A stretch of DNA of 64,000 bases from Nonomuraea thailandensis (GTDB taxonomy: Bacteria; Actinomycetota; Actinomycetes; Streptosporangiales; Streptosporangiaceae): positions 12,669,501-12,733,500 of the forward strand of contig NZ_JAMZEB010000002.1 of assembly GCF_024172165.1 (NCBI RefSeq), given 5' to 3'. Below the pieces are notes generated by a model. That model was not told where the DNA came from, did not search any database, and worked only from the letters and a program-made list of their open reading frames with translations. Position numbers and translations under genes: made by a program. Positions 37,689-45,556 of the stretch are shown here, one piece after another (within the stretch, counting starts at the first letter, position 1; every line of letters starts with the position of its first letter).

Positions 37689-38173
37689 GCCTGAGGATCA
37701 GGCGCTATCGGTGGTCGGATCTCGACACCATCCTCGCACTCCACCGGATCTGCCTCGCGGAGGTGGGTCTGGTGCCCGGTGACGGGGTCTACTACGACGA
37801 CGACTTCCCACGCATCCAGGAGATCTACCTGGCCTGCGGCGGCGACTTCCTCGTGGGGGTGACCGGCTCGCGGGTCGTGGCCATGGGCGGGCTGAGACCC
37901 GTCGACACGGGCACGGCGGAGATCTGCCGGTTAAGGGTCCATCCCGAGTTCCAGCGGCGCGGCTACGGCGCGGCCATGCTCATCGCGCTCGAACGGCGTG
38001 CGGTGGAGCTCGGATTCCACAGCGTCAGAGGTGACACGACACTCAACCAGGAAGCCGCGCTGGCGCTGTACGAACGCCAGGGCTGGCGCGAGCTGTCAAG
38101 GGAGCGGGTGGGCGGCCTGACGGTCGTCTACGGTGAGAAACGCCTGGTCCCGCCGGCAGTTCTGGAGCACTAG
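37685..38173 (+). CDS. GNAT acetyltransferase
   Basis: 162 residues with the acetyl-CoA loop LRVHPEFQRRGYGAAML (about residues 83-99) and the C-terminal EAALALYERQGW segment. The substrate is unknown. It is translationally coupled (ATGA) to the HTH-TPR regulator and carries a TTA codon at 37931-37933 right at the acetyl-CoA site (CRLRVH). Two adjacent coupled genes with TTA codons suggest shared bldA control. Confidence 0.88.
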   Translation: MSLRIRRYRWSDLDTILALHRICLAEVGLVPGDGVYYDDDFPRIQEIYLACGGDFLVGVTGSRVVAMGGLRPVDTGTAEICRLRVHPEFQRRGYGAAMLIALERRAVELGFHSVRGDTTLNQEAALALYERQGWRELSRERVGGLTVVYGEKRLVPPAVLEH

Positions 38174-38350
38174 AGCGCGCATCGAAGCAGGGGCGCCCCA
38201 CCCTTCCCCCTCCTGGGGCCGCCCGGTGACCTGGTCCCGGGCACGCTCGGCGTGAGGTAGCCGCCGAGCCTTCGCCGTCACGGTAGGTGACGCTTCCCCG
38301 GCCACCGAACCCGACATCTTCCGCGAAATTCTCGTGAGCGATATGTCGGA

Positions 38351-38452
38351 GACGCCGTAAAGCGGCGTCGCCGGATAAGGATGTACGAACCCGCGGGTGA
38401 GGCTCTTACCACCCAGGTGTAAGCAACCATCACCGGCTGCTCCCTGTACATC
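38351..38452 (+). promoter_or_regulatory. Possible structured leader upstream of the EamA permease
   Basis: The 312-nt gap 38174-38485 has no gene. A 7-bp hairpin GACGCCG/CGGCGTC (38351-38369) is followed by GATGTAC (38380-38386) pairing with GTACATC (38446-38452). The latter pair encloses a CTTACCAC/GTGTAAG hairpin. The first hairpin may be a terminator for the GNAT gene, and the rest a leader element. It matches no riboswitch class I know. Confidence 0.35.
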
Positions 38453-38485
38453 TAAGGCTGCGAATAGTAGTGCCATGCTTTTCCT

Positions 38486-39733
38486 ATGGCAGTCGTGGCC
38501 GCTCCCCGCCCCCTTCTGGGAGCCGTGCTTCTGTTGTTCGTCAGCGCCGCTTGGGGGTCGGCCTTCCCGCTGATGAAAGATCTCATCCACCGGTTACCGG
38601 TGGAGGACCTGCTCGCCGAGCGTTACCTGCTGGCCGCGCTGACGCTGTTCCTCATCAAGCCCGGCTGCCTGCGGGGGTTGTCGCGCGACACCTGGCTCAA
38701 CGGGGCGCTGCTGGGTGTGATGTTCGGGGCGGGGCAGGTGGGGCAGGCCATGGCGCTCGGCAGCCTGCCGTCGGCGGTGTCCGGGTTCGCCGTCGGGTGC
38801 AGCGTGATGATCACGCCGATCCTGTCGCTGATGCTGTTCAGGGAGCCGGTGCGGCGGCGCATCTGGGCCGGGGTCGCGCTCGCGGTGGCGGGCATGGCCG
38901 TCTTCACGCTGGTGCGCGGGGTGGAGGAACACGGCATCTCGCTGCTCGCCCTCGGGGTCACGCTCACCGCCGCCGCGCTCTACTCCGGCCATACCCTCCT
39001 GCTCGGCCGGCTGTCCGAGCGTCCGACCGGTTTCCCCGCGTACGCGCTGACCGTGATCCAGCTCTTCACCATCGGGGTGCTCACGGGTGGCTTCGCCGTA
39101 CGCGACGGGATCTCCGTTCCGGTCGGGCCGTCCGATTGGGTGATCCTGTTGCACCTTTCCGTGATCTCGTGCGCGCTGGGCTTCCTGGCACGTTCCCACG
39201 CCCAGGCGCACCTGCCGGCGGTGCCCAGCCAGATCCTCATGTCGTCCCAGCCGCTCTGGGTGGCCGCGATCGCGGTGATCTGGTTCCAGGAGCGGCTGGG
39301 GTGGGGCATGGTCGTGGGCGGGGTGCTGATGGCCGGGGCGATGTTGCTCGCGTTGCCCACCAGACGTGAGACCAGGGGAAAAGAGCGGCGCCGGTTGCTG
39401 TTCGCCGCCCACCGGGCCTCGCTGGTGCTCGCCGGCCACCGGGTCAAGCGTGAGGACCCGTTGCGCCTCCAGCGCGGTGCGGCGCCGTACATCGCCAAGA
39501 GCGCCTGTTCGAACTCGGCGTCCTGTCCATGGCAGACCCGCTCGCTCAAGGGAGGGGCCGAGCCGAGCCTGGAGCGGCTGATAGAGCGGGCCACTCACAT
39601 CGTGCGGGCGAAGAACCTCCCGGGGCCCGGCTGCTGCCAGTCGGTCACGCTGCTGGGCAGGTGCCTGTGCGACTTGATGGAGGAATCCGAGCAGGTGCAT
39701 ACCACACGATTGCAGCGTTGGTTTCGGTCCTAA
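38486..39733 (+). CDS. EamA/DMT-family permease with C-terminal extension
   Basis: 415 residues. Residues 1-300 hold ten hydrophobic helices of two EamA repeats (LLLFVSAAWGSAFPLMKDLI near the start; QILMSSQPLWVAAIAVIWFQERLGWG in the second). The following ~115 residues are hydrophilic, basic and Cys-containing (ACSNSASCPW, GPGCCQSV, GRCLCDL), which is unusual for this family. A TTA codon occurs at 38594-38596. No ribosome site precedes ATG 38486. Substrate is unknown; relatives export amino acids or metabolites. Confidence 0.8.
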   Translation: MAVVAAPRPLLGAVLLLFVSAAWGSAFPLMKDLIHRLPVEDLLAERYLLAALTLFLIKPGCLRGLSRDTWLNGALLGVMFGAGQVGQAMALGSLPSAVSGFAVGCSVMITPILSLMLFREPVRRRIWAGVALAVAGMAVFTLVRGVEEHGISLLALGVTLTAAALYSGHTLLLGRLSERPTGFPAYALTVIQLFTIGVLTGGFAVRDGISVPVGPSDWVILLHLSVISCALGFLARSHAQAHLPAVPSQILMSSQPLWVAAIAVIWFQERLGWGMVVGGVLMAGAMLLALPTRRETRGKERRRLLFAAHRASLVLAGHRVKREDPLRLQRGAAPYIAKSACSNSASCPWQTRSLKGGAEPSLERLIERATHIVRAKNLPGPGCCQSVTLLGRCLCDLMEESEQVHTTRLQRWFRS

Positions 39734-39803
39734 TAGGTTAGACATGCCCCACAAAAGGCAAGTGCATTTTATCCATTAGTCTCCCACTTATTCGCGATAA
39801 ACC

Positions 39804-39831
39804 TTGATATTCGGTGGGGTGACCCAATAAT
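39804..39831 (+). promoter_or_regulatory. Promoter of the peptide-TPR operon
   Basis: TTGATA (39804-39809), 16-nt spacer, AATAAT (39826-39831): each hexamer matches the sigma-70 consensus at five of six positions. It lies in a locally A/T-rich stretch (39734-39862) that stands out in this genome. Confidence 0.6.
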
Positions 39832-39862
39832 GGGTGTTCAACCCCAAGTGGAGAGGCATGTC

Positions 39863-39937
39863 ATGAAGCGCATCGTCGTCCGCAAGCCCGGAACCGCGCG
39901 GCTGGCAGGGACCTCCAGTGTCATTCACAAGGGGTGA
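39863..39937 (+). CDS. 24-residue peptide gene coupled to the TPR protein
   Basis: Short frame MKRIVVRKPGTARLAGTSSV followed by four more residues and TGA. It has a GGAGAGG site 7 nt before ATG 39863 and a strong promoter upstream, and its stop overlaps the next gene's GTG as GTGA. These three signs make it likely to be translated. The peptide is basic with a KPG turn and no hydrophobic signal. It could be a signalling peptide, a RiPP-like precursor or a translational leader; I do not recognise the family. Confidence 0.6.
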   Translation: MKRIVVRKPGTARLAGTSSVIHKG

Positions 39938-41661
39938 CTGAGGAGAGGTCCCACCTCAGGGTCCAGGGCGAACCACCCGCCCGATGGGGGGCCGTGCGGC
40001 TGCTGACGCCGTTGATCGACGCGCATCGCCGGCCGCACGGCCCCTACACCTTCGCCGCCGCCCTGCTGCGCCGGCTGGTGCCGCCCGTGCTGCGGCGCTC
40101 CCCTGAGCTGGTGGCCGCGCACGACATCGAGATCCTGGCGGCCGCCCCCGAGCTGGCCGGGACCGTGCCCGCCAGGCGGGTCGCCGTCGACGCGGAGCTG
40201 CCCGACGAGGAGCGCATCCTCGTGCCCGCGCCCCGCCGCACGCTGCGGCTGGCCAACGGGATCGCGGAGTTCGTGCGCGACGCCGTACGGCCCGGGCGGG
40301 CGCTCGTCGTGTGCAACGCCGACGCGGCCGACCCCACGGACACCGAACTGCTGGACGTCATGATGCGGCGCATCCCTCCCGGCACTCTGACGATCATGAC
40401 GTACTCCGGAGGCCCCGAGCCCCCGCCCGACACCCGTGACGCCGACGGGCTGTGGGCCGTCGTCGACCGCTGCACCCGCGAGGGCTTCCTGCACGCCGTG
40501 GCGGAGCTGGGGGAGCTCGGCATGGCGGCCTCGGCCCCGGGCGGCCAGAGCTGGTGGCGCTTCGCCCAGCGCACCGCGACCGCGCTCGGCGGCCTCGGGC
40601 GCACCGACGACGCCCGCGCCATCTGGGACCGGGTGCGCCTGGCCAGCCAGGATCCGGCGATGCACGCGGCCGCCGCGTACGGCACGGCCATGCTCGACGC
40701 CCGCCACCCCGACCCCGCCCGGCGCGACCTGACCCGGGCCAGAGCCTGGATCAACGAGGCCATCGCGATCTCCACCATCCTGCCCGACCCCGCCGAACGG
40801 GCCTTCAAGCTCGGCTTCGACCGCAACGGGCTGGCGCTGATCGAGCTGCGGCAGGGCCGGCTGGACGCCGCGCTGGAGCTGGTGGAGTCGGCCATCGAGC
40901 TGGCGCGCGAGCTGGGAGAGCGTCACCGTCCGCACCGGATGGTGCTGCTGGCCAACCGGGCCCAGCTCCTGGCCGGGCTGGGCAGGACCAAGGAGGCGCT
41001 GGAGGACTACGGGGCGGCGATCGCGATCGATCCCGGCTTTCCCGACCAGTACGTGGAACGCGGCAACCTGCTGTTCAAGCTGGGCCGCCACGAGGAGGCG
41101 ATGGCGGACTTCGAGCAGGCCATGCGGGCCGGGCCGCCGCTGCCCGAGGCGTTCTACAACCGGGCGGAGCTGTGCGCCGTGCAGGGGGAGGTCGAGGCGG
41201 CGCTGGCGGACCTGGGGCGGGTGATCGAGCTCGACCCCGGCTACGTGGACGCCTACATCAACCGCGCCGGGCTGCTGGCCGGATGCGAGCGGGACGAGGA
41301 GGCCAGGGCCGACGTCGAGACGGGGCTGCGGCTGGCGCCGGGGAACCCGTACCTGCTGACGGTGCTGGGCCAGATCGAGACGGCGGCGGGCCGCTACGCC
41401 GAGGCCGAGGCGGCGCTGGAGCGGGCCGTGGAGCGGGCGCCGGAGCTGGTGTCGGCCTGGGGGAGCAGGGGGGTGCTCCGGTACGCGACCGGCGACCTGG
41501 AAGGCGCGGTCGGCGACTTGACGCACGCCATCGCGCTGTCCCCCCAGCCCGACCTGTACGCCAACCGCGCGATCGCCCTGCGGGCCCTGGGCCGTCACGC
41601 CGAGGCGGAGGCGGACGACCATCGGGCGGCGGGGGCGGCTGATGGGACCATTGGTGTATGA
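39934..41661 (+). CDS. TPR protein with degenerate STAND-like N-terminal region
   Basis: 575 residues. Residues 1-170 contain LLTPLIDAHRRPHGPYTFAAALLRRLVP and RALVVCNADAADPTDTELLDVMMRR, which looks like a Walker-B-like part of a STAND/AAA domain lacking a P-loop. Residues about 180-570 form about ten tetratricopeptide repeats (for example GRTKEALEDYGAAIAIDPGF and GRYAEAEAALERAVERAPE). TPRs bind peptides or partner proteins. The start is fixed by the GTGA overlap with the 24-residue peptide gene; the end overlaps the next membrane-protein gene by ATGA. No catalytic function is visible. Confidence 0.85.
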   Translation: MTEERSHLRVQGEPPARWGAVRLLTPLIDAHRRPHGPYTFAAALLRRLVPPVLRRSPELVAAHDIEILAAAPELAGTVPARRVAVDAELPDEERILVPAPRRTLRLANGIAEFVRDAVRPGRALVVCNADAADPTDTELLDVMMRRIPPGTLTIMTYSGGPEPPPDTRDADGLWAVVDRCTREGFLHAVAELGELGMAASAPGGQSWWRFAQRTATALGGLGRTDDARAIWDRVRLASQDPAMHAAAAYGTAMLDARHPDPARRDLTRARAWINEAIAISTILPDPAERAFKLGFDRNGLALIELRQGRLDAALELVESAIELARELGERHRPHRMVLLANRAQLLAGLGRTKEALEDYGAAIAIDPGFPDQYVERGNLLFKLGRHEEAMADFEQAMRAGPPLPEAFYNRAELCAVQGEVEAALADLGRVIELDPGYVDAYINRAGLLAGCERDEEARADVETGLRLAPGNPYLLTVLGQIETAAGRYAEAEAALERAVERAPELVSAWGSRGVLRYATGDLEGAVGDLTHAIALSPQPDLYANRAIALRALGRHAEAEADDHRAAGAADGTIGV

Positions 41662-42110
41662 AGGGGCGAACAGGGCGAGCGGCCGCGGTGTGCGCCGCTC
41701 TCGGCGTGTTGTGGTGGGCCACGGTACGGCTGGCCTGGGCGGGCGTCGGCTGCGAGGACTGGGGCTGCCTGGTGCCGGCCGTCGGCGTCGTCGTGGTGAT
41801 CAGCCTGGCCCTGCTCGCCGGGTCCGCGCTCGCGCTGGAGCGGGTGGCGGTGCGGCCGGGGCGGCGGGTGGCACTGACGGCGGCCGGGGTGCTGGTCGTG
41901 TTCCGGCTGGCCGGGGAGTCGCTGCCCTCCTGGACGTCGTCCCTCGCCGACGCGGCCGTGGCCGGGGCGGCCTTCGCGGGCGCCGGGGCGCTGGCAGCCT
42001 TCGTGACGGAGGCCGGGGCGTCCCGCCGGCGGCGCATGTGGACCGCGCTCGCCGTCGCCGCTCTGCTGCCGGTCGCGCTCGTCACCGCCCTCACCAGGCA
42101 CGGCCTCTGA
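41658..42110 (+). CDS. Small four-helix membrane protein, unknown
   Basis: 150 residues with about four hydrophobic segments (AAAVCAALGVLWWATVRLAW, LVPAVGVVVVISLALLAGS, VAGAAFAGAGALAAFV, LAVAALLPVALVTAL) and a GCEDWGC loop after the first. No family recognised. It is coupled by ATGA to the TPR gene, completing a peptide-TPR-membrane protein operon. Its final 22 nt are repeated directly after the stop. Confidence 0.75.
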   Translation: MKGRTGRAAAVCAALGVLWWATVRLAWAGVGCEDWGCLVPAVGVVVVISLALLAGSALALERVAVRPGRRVALTAAGVLVVFRLAGESLPSWTSSLADAAVAGAAFAGAGALAAFVTEAGASRRRRMWTALAVAALLPVALVTALTRHGL

Positions 42111-42132
42111 GTCACCGCCCTCACCAGGCACG
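42081..42132 (+). repeat. Tandem duplication of a gene 3' end
   Basis: The 22-nt core GTCACCGCCCTCACCAGGCA plus CG occurs at 42081-42102 (end of the membrane-protein gene) and again at 42111-42132, directly after the TGA. The period is 30 bp. Confidence 0.8.
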
Positions 42133-42203
42133 ATCTGAGCCTCAGCTCTCCACAGGATCCTCGGCGGCAGTGCTCTCTTGACAGCGGCGGCGCGGCGGCG
42201 GAC

Positions 42204-42221
42204 TGTTCCATATACGGAACA
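42204..42221. promoter_or_regulatory. Perfect palindromic operator before the aminotransferase
   Basis: TGTTCC-ATATAC-GGAACA, a perfect 18-bp palindrome ending 18 nt before the start codon. The form resembles IclR-family operators; no IclR gene is nearby, and the adjacent regulator is TetR-type. Confidence 0.55.
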
Positions 42222-42239
42222 CTGCCCGGAGGTGCTGTC

Positions 42240-43385
42240 ATGCGACCCAACTCCCGCTTCGCGCACGTCCAGCCGTTCGACATCGACAGGGTGGCCGCCG
42301 CGGCCGGAGCCGACCCCGACGTGCTGCGCATGGAGAACCTCGACACCGACGTGCCACCCCCGCCCGCGGCCGTCGAGGCCACCAGACGCTCGCTGGAGGA
42401 GGGCACGGGCAACAGCTGGCTGCCGTTCACGGGTCTGCCCGAGCTGTGCGCGGCGGTGGCCGCCGACCTGCGCGTCCGCACCGGGCACGACTACGACCCG
42501 GCGCGCCAGATCGCCATCACCTCGGGCGGCACGTCGGCCGTCATGCCCGTGCTGCTGGCCACCACGGAGCCGGGGGACCCGGTGGTGCTCACCGACCCCA
42601 CGTACGCGGGGCTGCTCCAGCGCGTACGGCTCTCGGGCGCCCGCCCGCACCTCGTGCCGCTGCGCGTGGACGGCGGGCACTGGCGGCTGGACCGCGAGGC
42701 GCTCGCCGGGGTGAGCCGGGCCGCGGCCCTGCTGCTGATGAGCCCTTCGATGCCGTCGGGCGTCGTCCTGGACCGGGAGGACTGGGCGCAGGTCGCCGAG
42801 GTGTGCGAGCGCACCGGCGCGTACCTGATCTACGACGCCGCCATGGAGCGCATCGTCTTCGACGGTCACCCGCGGATCAACCCGTGCCAGGTCGAGGGCC
42901 TGGCCGGGCGCACGATCGTCATCGGCTCGATGTCCAAGGAGTACCGGATGATCGGCTGGCGGATCGGCTGGGTCGCCGGCCCCGCCGACGTCATGTCCCG
43001 CGTCATGGTGGCGACCGTCTACAACACCACCGTGGCCAGCGGCTTCCACCAGCTCGGCGCGGCGGCCGCGCTCAGCGGCCCGTCGGGCGTGGCGGAGGCG
43101 GTGGCCGAGTACCAGGCCCGCCATGAGACGGTGGCCGCCCAGCTCGACGGCCTGCCGCTGGTGCGGGCGGGCGGTGGCTGGTCGTGCCTGGTGGACGCCG
43201 AGGCCATGGGGCTGACGGCCGCTGACCTGTCGGCCCGCCTGCTCGACCGGGGGCGCGTCGCCGCCACCCCCATGACGGCGTGGGGCGAGACGGTGGCGCC
43301 GCGCTTCGTCCGCCTGGTCTTCAGCAACGAGCCGGTCGAGCGCCTGGCCGGGCTGCGCGCCAGGTTCGAGGCCGCGCTGGCCTGA
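42240..43385 (+). CDS. PLP-dependent class I/II aminotransferase
   Basis: 381 residues, fold type I. The PLP lysine lies in GSMSKEYRMIGWRIGW (about residue 233), with the aspartate segment YLIYDAAMERIVFDG before it and ITSGGTSAVM forming the phosphate-binding loop. Substrate is not identifiable; relatives transaminate aspartate, aromatic or branched substrates. ATG 42240 has GGAGG 7 nt upstream and a perfect palindrome in the promoter region. A TetR gene follows 14 nt later from its own apparent promoter. Confidence 0.88.
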   Translation: MRPNSRFAHVQPFDIDRVAAAAGADPDVLRMENLDTDVPPPPAAVEATRRSLEEGTGNSWLPFTGLPELCAAVAADLRVRTGHDYDPARQIAITSGGTSAVMPVLLATTEPGDPVVLTDPTYAGLLQRVRLSGARPHLVPLRVDGGHWRLDREALAGVSRAAALLLMSPSMPSGVVLDREDWAQVAEVCERTGAYLIYDAAMERIVFDGHPRINPCQVEGLAGRTIVIGSMSKEYRMIGWRIGWVAGPADVMSRVMVATVYNTTVASGFHQLGAAAALSGPSGVAEAVAEYQARHETVAAQLDGLPLVRAGGGWSCLVDAEAMGLTAADLSARLLDRGRVAATPMTAWGETVAPRFVRLVFSNEPVERLAGLRARFEAALA

Positions 43386-43386
43386 A

Positions 43387-43392
43387 TATCCT
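43387..43392 (+). promoter_or_regulatory. Candidate -10 box, leaderless tetR
   Basis: TATCCT 7 nt before ATG 43400, just after the aminotransferase stop; no ribosome site. Confidence 0.45.
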
Positions 43393-43399
43393 GTACCGC

Positions 43400-44026
43400 A
43401 TGGGCACACGCGGCAGGCAGGCCGAGGCGGCGCGCAACGATCTGCGGCTGCTGCGCGCGGCGCACGAGGTGTTCACCACGCAGGGCTTCGACGCGCCCGT
43501 GTCGGCCATCGCCAAGCAGGCGGGCGTCGGCATGGGCAGCCTCTACCGCCGCTACCGCACCAAGGAGGAGCTGCTCCAGCGCCTGTGCCTGATCGCCATG
43601 GAGCGGGTGGTGGAGGCGGCGCAGGCGGGGCTGGCGGAGCCCGATCCGTGGCAGGGCCTGGCGCTCTACGTGCGCACCTGCGTGGCCAACAGGTCGGGCG
43701 CGCTGGCGCCGGTCGCGGGCACGATCGAGGTCACCGACGAGATGTGGCGCACCTCCCGCCTGGCCGACGAGGCCGCCGAGCGGCTGGTGGCCCGCGCGCA
43801 CGAGGCCGGCGTGCTCAGGAGCGACGTGAGCATGCTGGACATCTCGCTGCTCATGGAGCAGTTCAGCCGCCCGGCGGCCGGGCCGGCCCACCCGGAGCAC
43901 GAGCAGGTCAAGCAGCGCCTGCTGGCCATCGCCCTCGACGGCCTGCGCGCGCCCGGCCTGACGGAGCTGCCGGGTCAGGCGCCGGCCATGGAGTGGTACG
44001 AACGGCGCTGGGGGACCCCTCCGTAG
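43400..44026 (+). CDS. TetR-family regulator
   Basis: 208 residues with a typical TetR helix-turn-helix (AAHEVFTTQGFDAPVSAIAKQAGVGMGSLYRRYRTKEELL, about 21-60) and a helical ligand domain with LYVRTCVANRSGALAPVAG. The ligand is unknown. It lies between the aminotransferase and the serine-hydrolase/MBL pair; a leaderless transcript is indicated by TATCCT. No obvious autoregulatory palindrome is present because the upstream gene ends directly before it. Confidence 0.88.
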   Translation: MGTRGRQAEAARNDLRLLRAAHEVFTTQGFDAPVSAIAKQAGVGMGSLYRRYRTKEELLQRLCLIAMERVVEAAQAGLAEPDPWQGLALYVRTCVANRSGALAPVAGTIEVTDEMWRTSRLADEAAERLVARAHEAGVLRSDVSMLDISLLMEQFSRPAAGPAHPEHEQVKQRLLAIALDGLRAPGLTELPGQAPAMEWYERRWGTPP

Positions 44027-44029
44027 GTC

Positions 44030-44035
44030 TACGGT
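44030..44035 (+). promoter_or_regulatory. Candidate -10 box, leaderless serine hydrolase
   Basis: TACGGT 7 nt before GTG 44043; no ribosome site. Confidence 0.4.
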
Positions 44036-44042
44036 GGGGTGC

Positions 44043-44813
44043 GTGGGCTTCAACGAGCTGCTAGACGACCTTGATCACAGCGCCACCGCCCAGGCGGCGG
44101 GCATCAGACGCGGCTATGGCGGGCCGCCCGCGCGCGCGGTGAGCTTCACCGCGGGCATGACCCGGCTGCGCTGCGCCTCCCTGCTCAAGCCCCTGTACGC
44201 GTGGGTGAGCGCGGCCCGCATCCCCGACGCCGACCGGTGGCGCCGCCACGCGGAGCCCGCCGTCGTGGTCTCCTCCAACTCCGACACGCTCAACCTGTGG
44301 CTCGCCGTCGGCCCCCGCGTCATCCTCGACGACCTGCGCGACCGTACGGGCGTGGCCTGGGCGCTGCCGAACGGCGACCCGTCCAGGTTCGGCTCCGTCG
44401 AGGTCACGGCCGGCGAGGTGTGCGCCGCCTACGCCGTGCTCGCCCAGTCGGCCGTCGCGGGCGACCCGGTGGCCGGCACCGTGCTGCAGTGGATGGGGCA
44501 GGTGGCCGAGCCGCAGGCGTTCGGCGCGCGCGAGGCGCTGGGCTGGCCGCAGTCCGCGGTCAAGTGCGGCTGGTACGGCGCGCCCGACGAGACCGTCCTG
44601 CGCACGCACGCCGTGGCCGTCCAGCCGCGCGGCGGCACCAGGGTGAGCGTGATCGTCGCGATGACCGCGCTGCCCTACACCGACCCGCACGAGCGCGAGG
44701 CCTACCGCGAGCACGTGGGCAAGGGCCTGCCCGTGGAGGCGGAGCACGAGAAGGTGTCCGGCACGCTGCTGCGCGGGTTGATGACGACGACCTGCGAGGA
44801 GCTGGGCTCGTGA
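44043..44813 (+). CDS. Beta-lactamase-fold serine hydrolase
   Basis: About 256 residues, no signal peptide. Motifs of the penicillin-binding/beta-lactamase fold: SLLK (S46-x-x-K49) in LRCASLLKPLYAW, SSNSD near 77-81 in the SxN position, and KCGWYG near 175 in the K-x-G position. The family includes DD-peptidases, esterases and beta-lactamases; a cytoplasmic esterase or amidase is possible here. GTG 44043 is preferred (TACGGT box 7 nt upstream); GTG 44034 is also in frame. It overlaps the MBL gene by GTGA. Confidence 0.75.
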   Translation: MGFNELLDDLDHSATAQAAGIRRGYGGPPARAVSFTAGMTRLRCASLLKPLYAWVSAARIPDADRWRRHAEPAVVVSSNSDTLNLWLAVGPRVILDDLRDRTGVAWALPNGDPSRFGSVEVTAGEVCAAYAVLAQSAVAGDPVAGTVLQWMGQVAEPQAFGAREALGWPQSAVKCGWYGAPDETVLRTHAVAVQPRGGTRVSVIVAMTALPYTDPHEREAYREHVGKGLPVEAEHEKVSGTLLRGLMTTTCEELGS

Positions 44814-45556
44814 GGCTGACCGTGCTGGGCGGTTGCGGGGCGTGGCCGGGCGCCGGTCAGGCGTGCAGTGGCTACCTCGTGGAGGATGAAGGCTTCCGCG
44901 TCCTCCTCGACCCCGGATACGCCACCCTGCCCAGGCTGCTGGCGCTCATGGGCGCCGCCGAGGTGGACGCGGTCCTGGTCACCCACGGCCACCCCGACCA
45001 CTGCGCCGACCTCAACCCGCTGCTGCGGGCCCGCGCGCTGGCCGGCGAGCCGGCGCCGCCGCTGCCCGTCCACGCCCCGCCCGGCGCGCTCGACGCCGTC
45101 ATGGCGCTGGACAAGCCGCGCATGCTGGCCGCCGCCCTGACGCGCCACGACCTGCGGCCCGGCCTGGCGTGCGAGCTCGGCCCCTTCCGCCTGGACGTCT
45201 TCGACCTGCCCCACCACGTGCCGAACGCCGGGCTGCGGCTGACGGGCGCGGCCGGCCGGGTGATCGCCTACACCGGCGACACCGGCCCGTCGACCGAGCT
45301 GGTCTCCCTGGCCAAGGACGCCGACCTGCTGCTGGCCGAGGCGACCTATCCGGAGCGCGTCCCGGAGGAGGACGCCCCCTACCTGTCCAGCGCGCGCGAC
45401 GCCGGGCACACCGCGGCATCGGCGGGAGCGGCCCGCCTGCTGCTCACCCACCTGTGGCCGGACACCTCCGCCGAGCCCGCGCTCGCCGCCGCGGAGGCGT
45501 CGTACGCGGGCGAGCTGTCGGTCGCCACGGCCGGCGTCACCGTGGATCTCGGGTGA
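44810..45556 (+). CDS. Metallo-beta-lactamase-fold hydrolase (RNase Z-like)
   Basis: 248 residues. The zinc motif THGHPDHCADL (about 60-70) is intact, followed by LPHHVPNAGLRL, AYTGDTGPS and LLAEATYPE, then GHTAASAGAARLLLTH, the order seen in RNase Z/arylsulfatase-like MBL proteins of actinomycetes. Substrate unknown. Start GTG 44810 overlaps the serine-hydrolase stop, so the two hydrolases are co-translated. Its end overlaps the convergent Nudix gene by 20 nt. Confidence 0.88.
   Translation: MRLTVLGGCGAWPGAGQACSGYLVEDEGFRVLLDPGYATLPRLLALMGAAEVDAVLVTHGHPDHCADLNPLLRARALAGEPAPPLPVHAPPGALDAVMALDKPRMLAAALTRHDLRPGLACELGPFRLDVFDLPHHVPNAGLRLTGAAGRVIAYTGDTGPSTELVSLAKDADLLLAEATYPERVPEEDAPYLSSARDAGHTAASAGAARLLLTHLWPDTSAEPALAAAEASYAGELSVATAGVTVDLG

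Noticed and set aside
38594..39754. 386-codon minus-strand frame opposite the EamA permease
   Set aside because: Gln/Arg/His-rich shadow composition, no motif and no ribosome site; the plus strand has clear EamA helices.
39863..39937. Naming the 24-residue peptide as a lanthipeptide or lasso precursor
   Set aside because: No Cys residues, no cognate synthetase, cyclase or protease genes nearby; only a generic peptide call is supportable.
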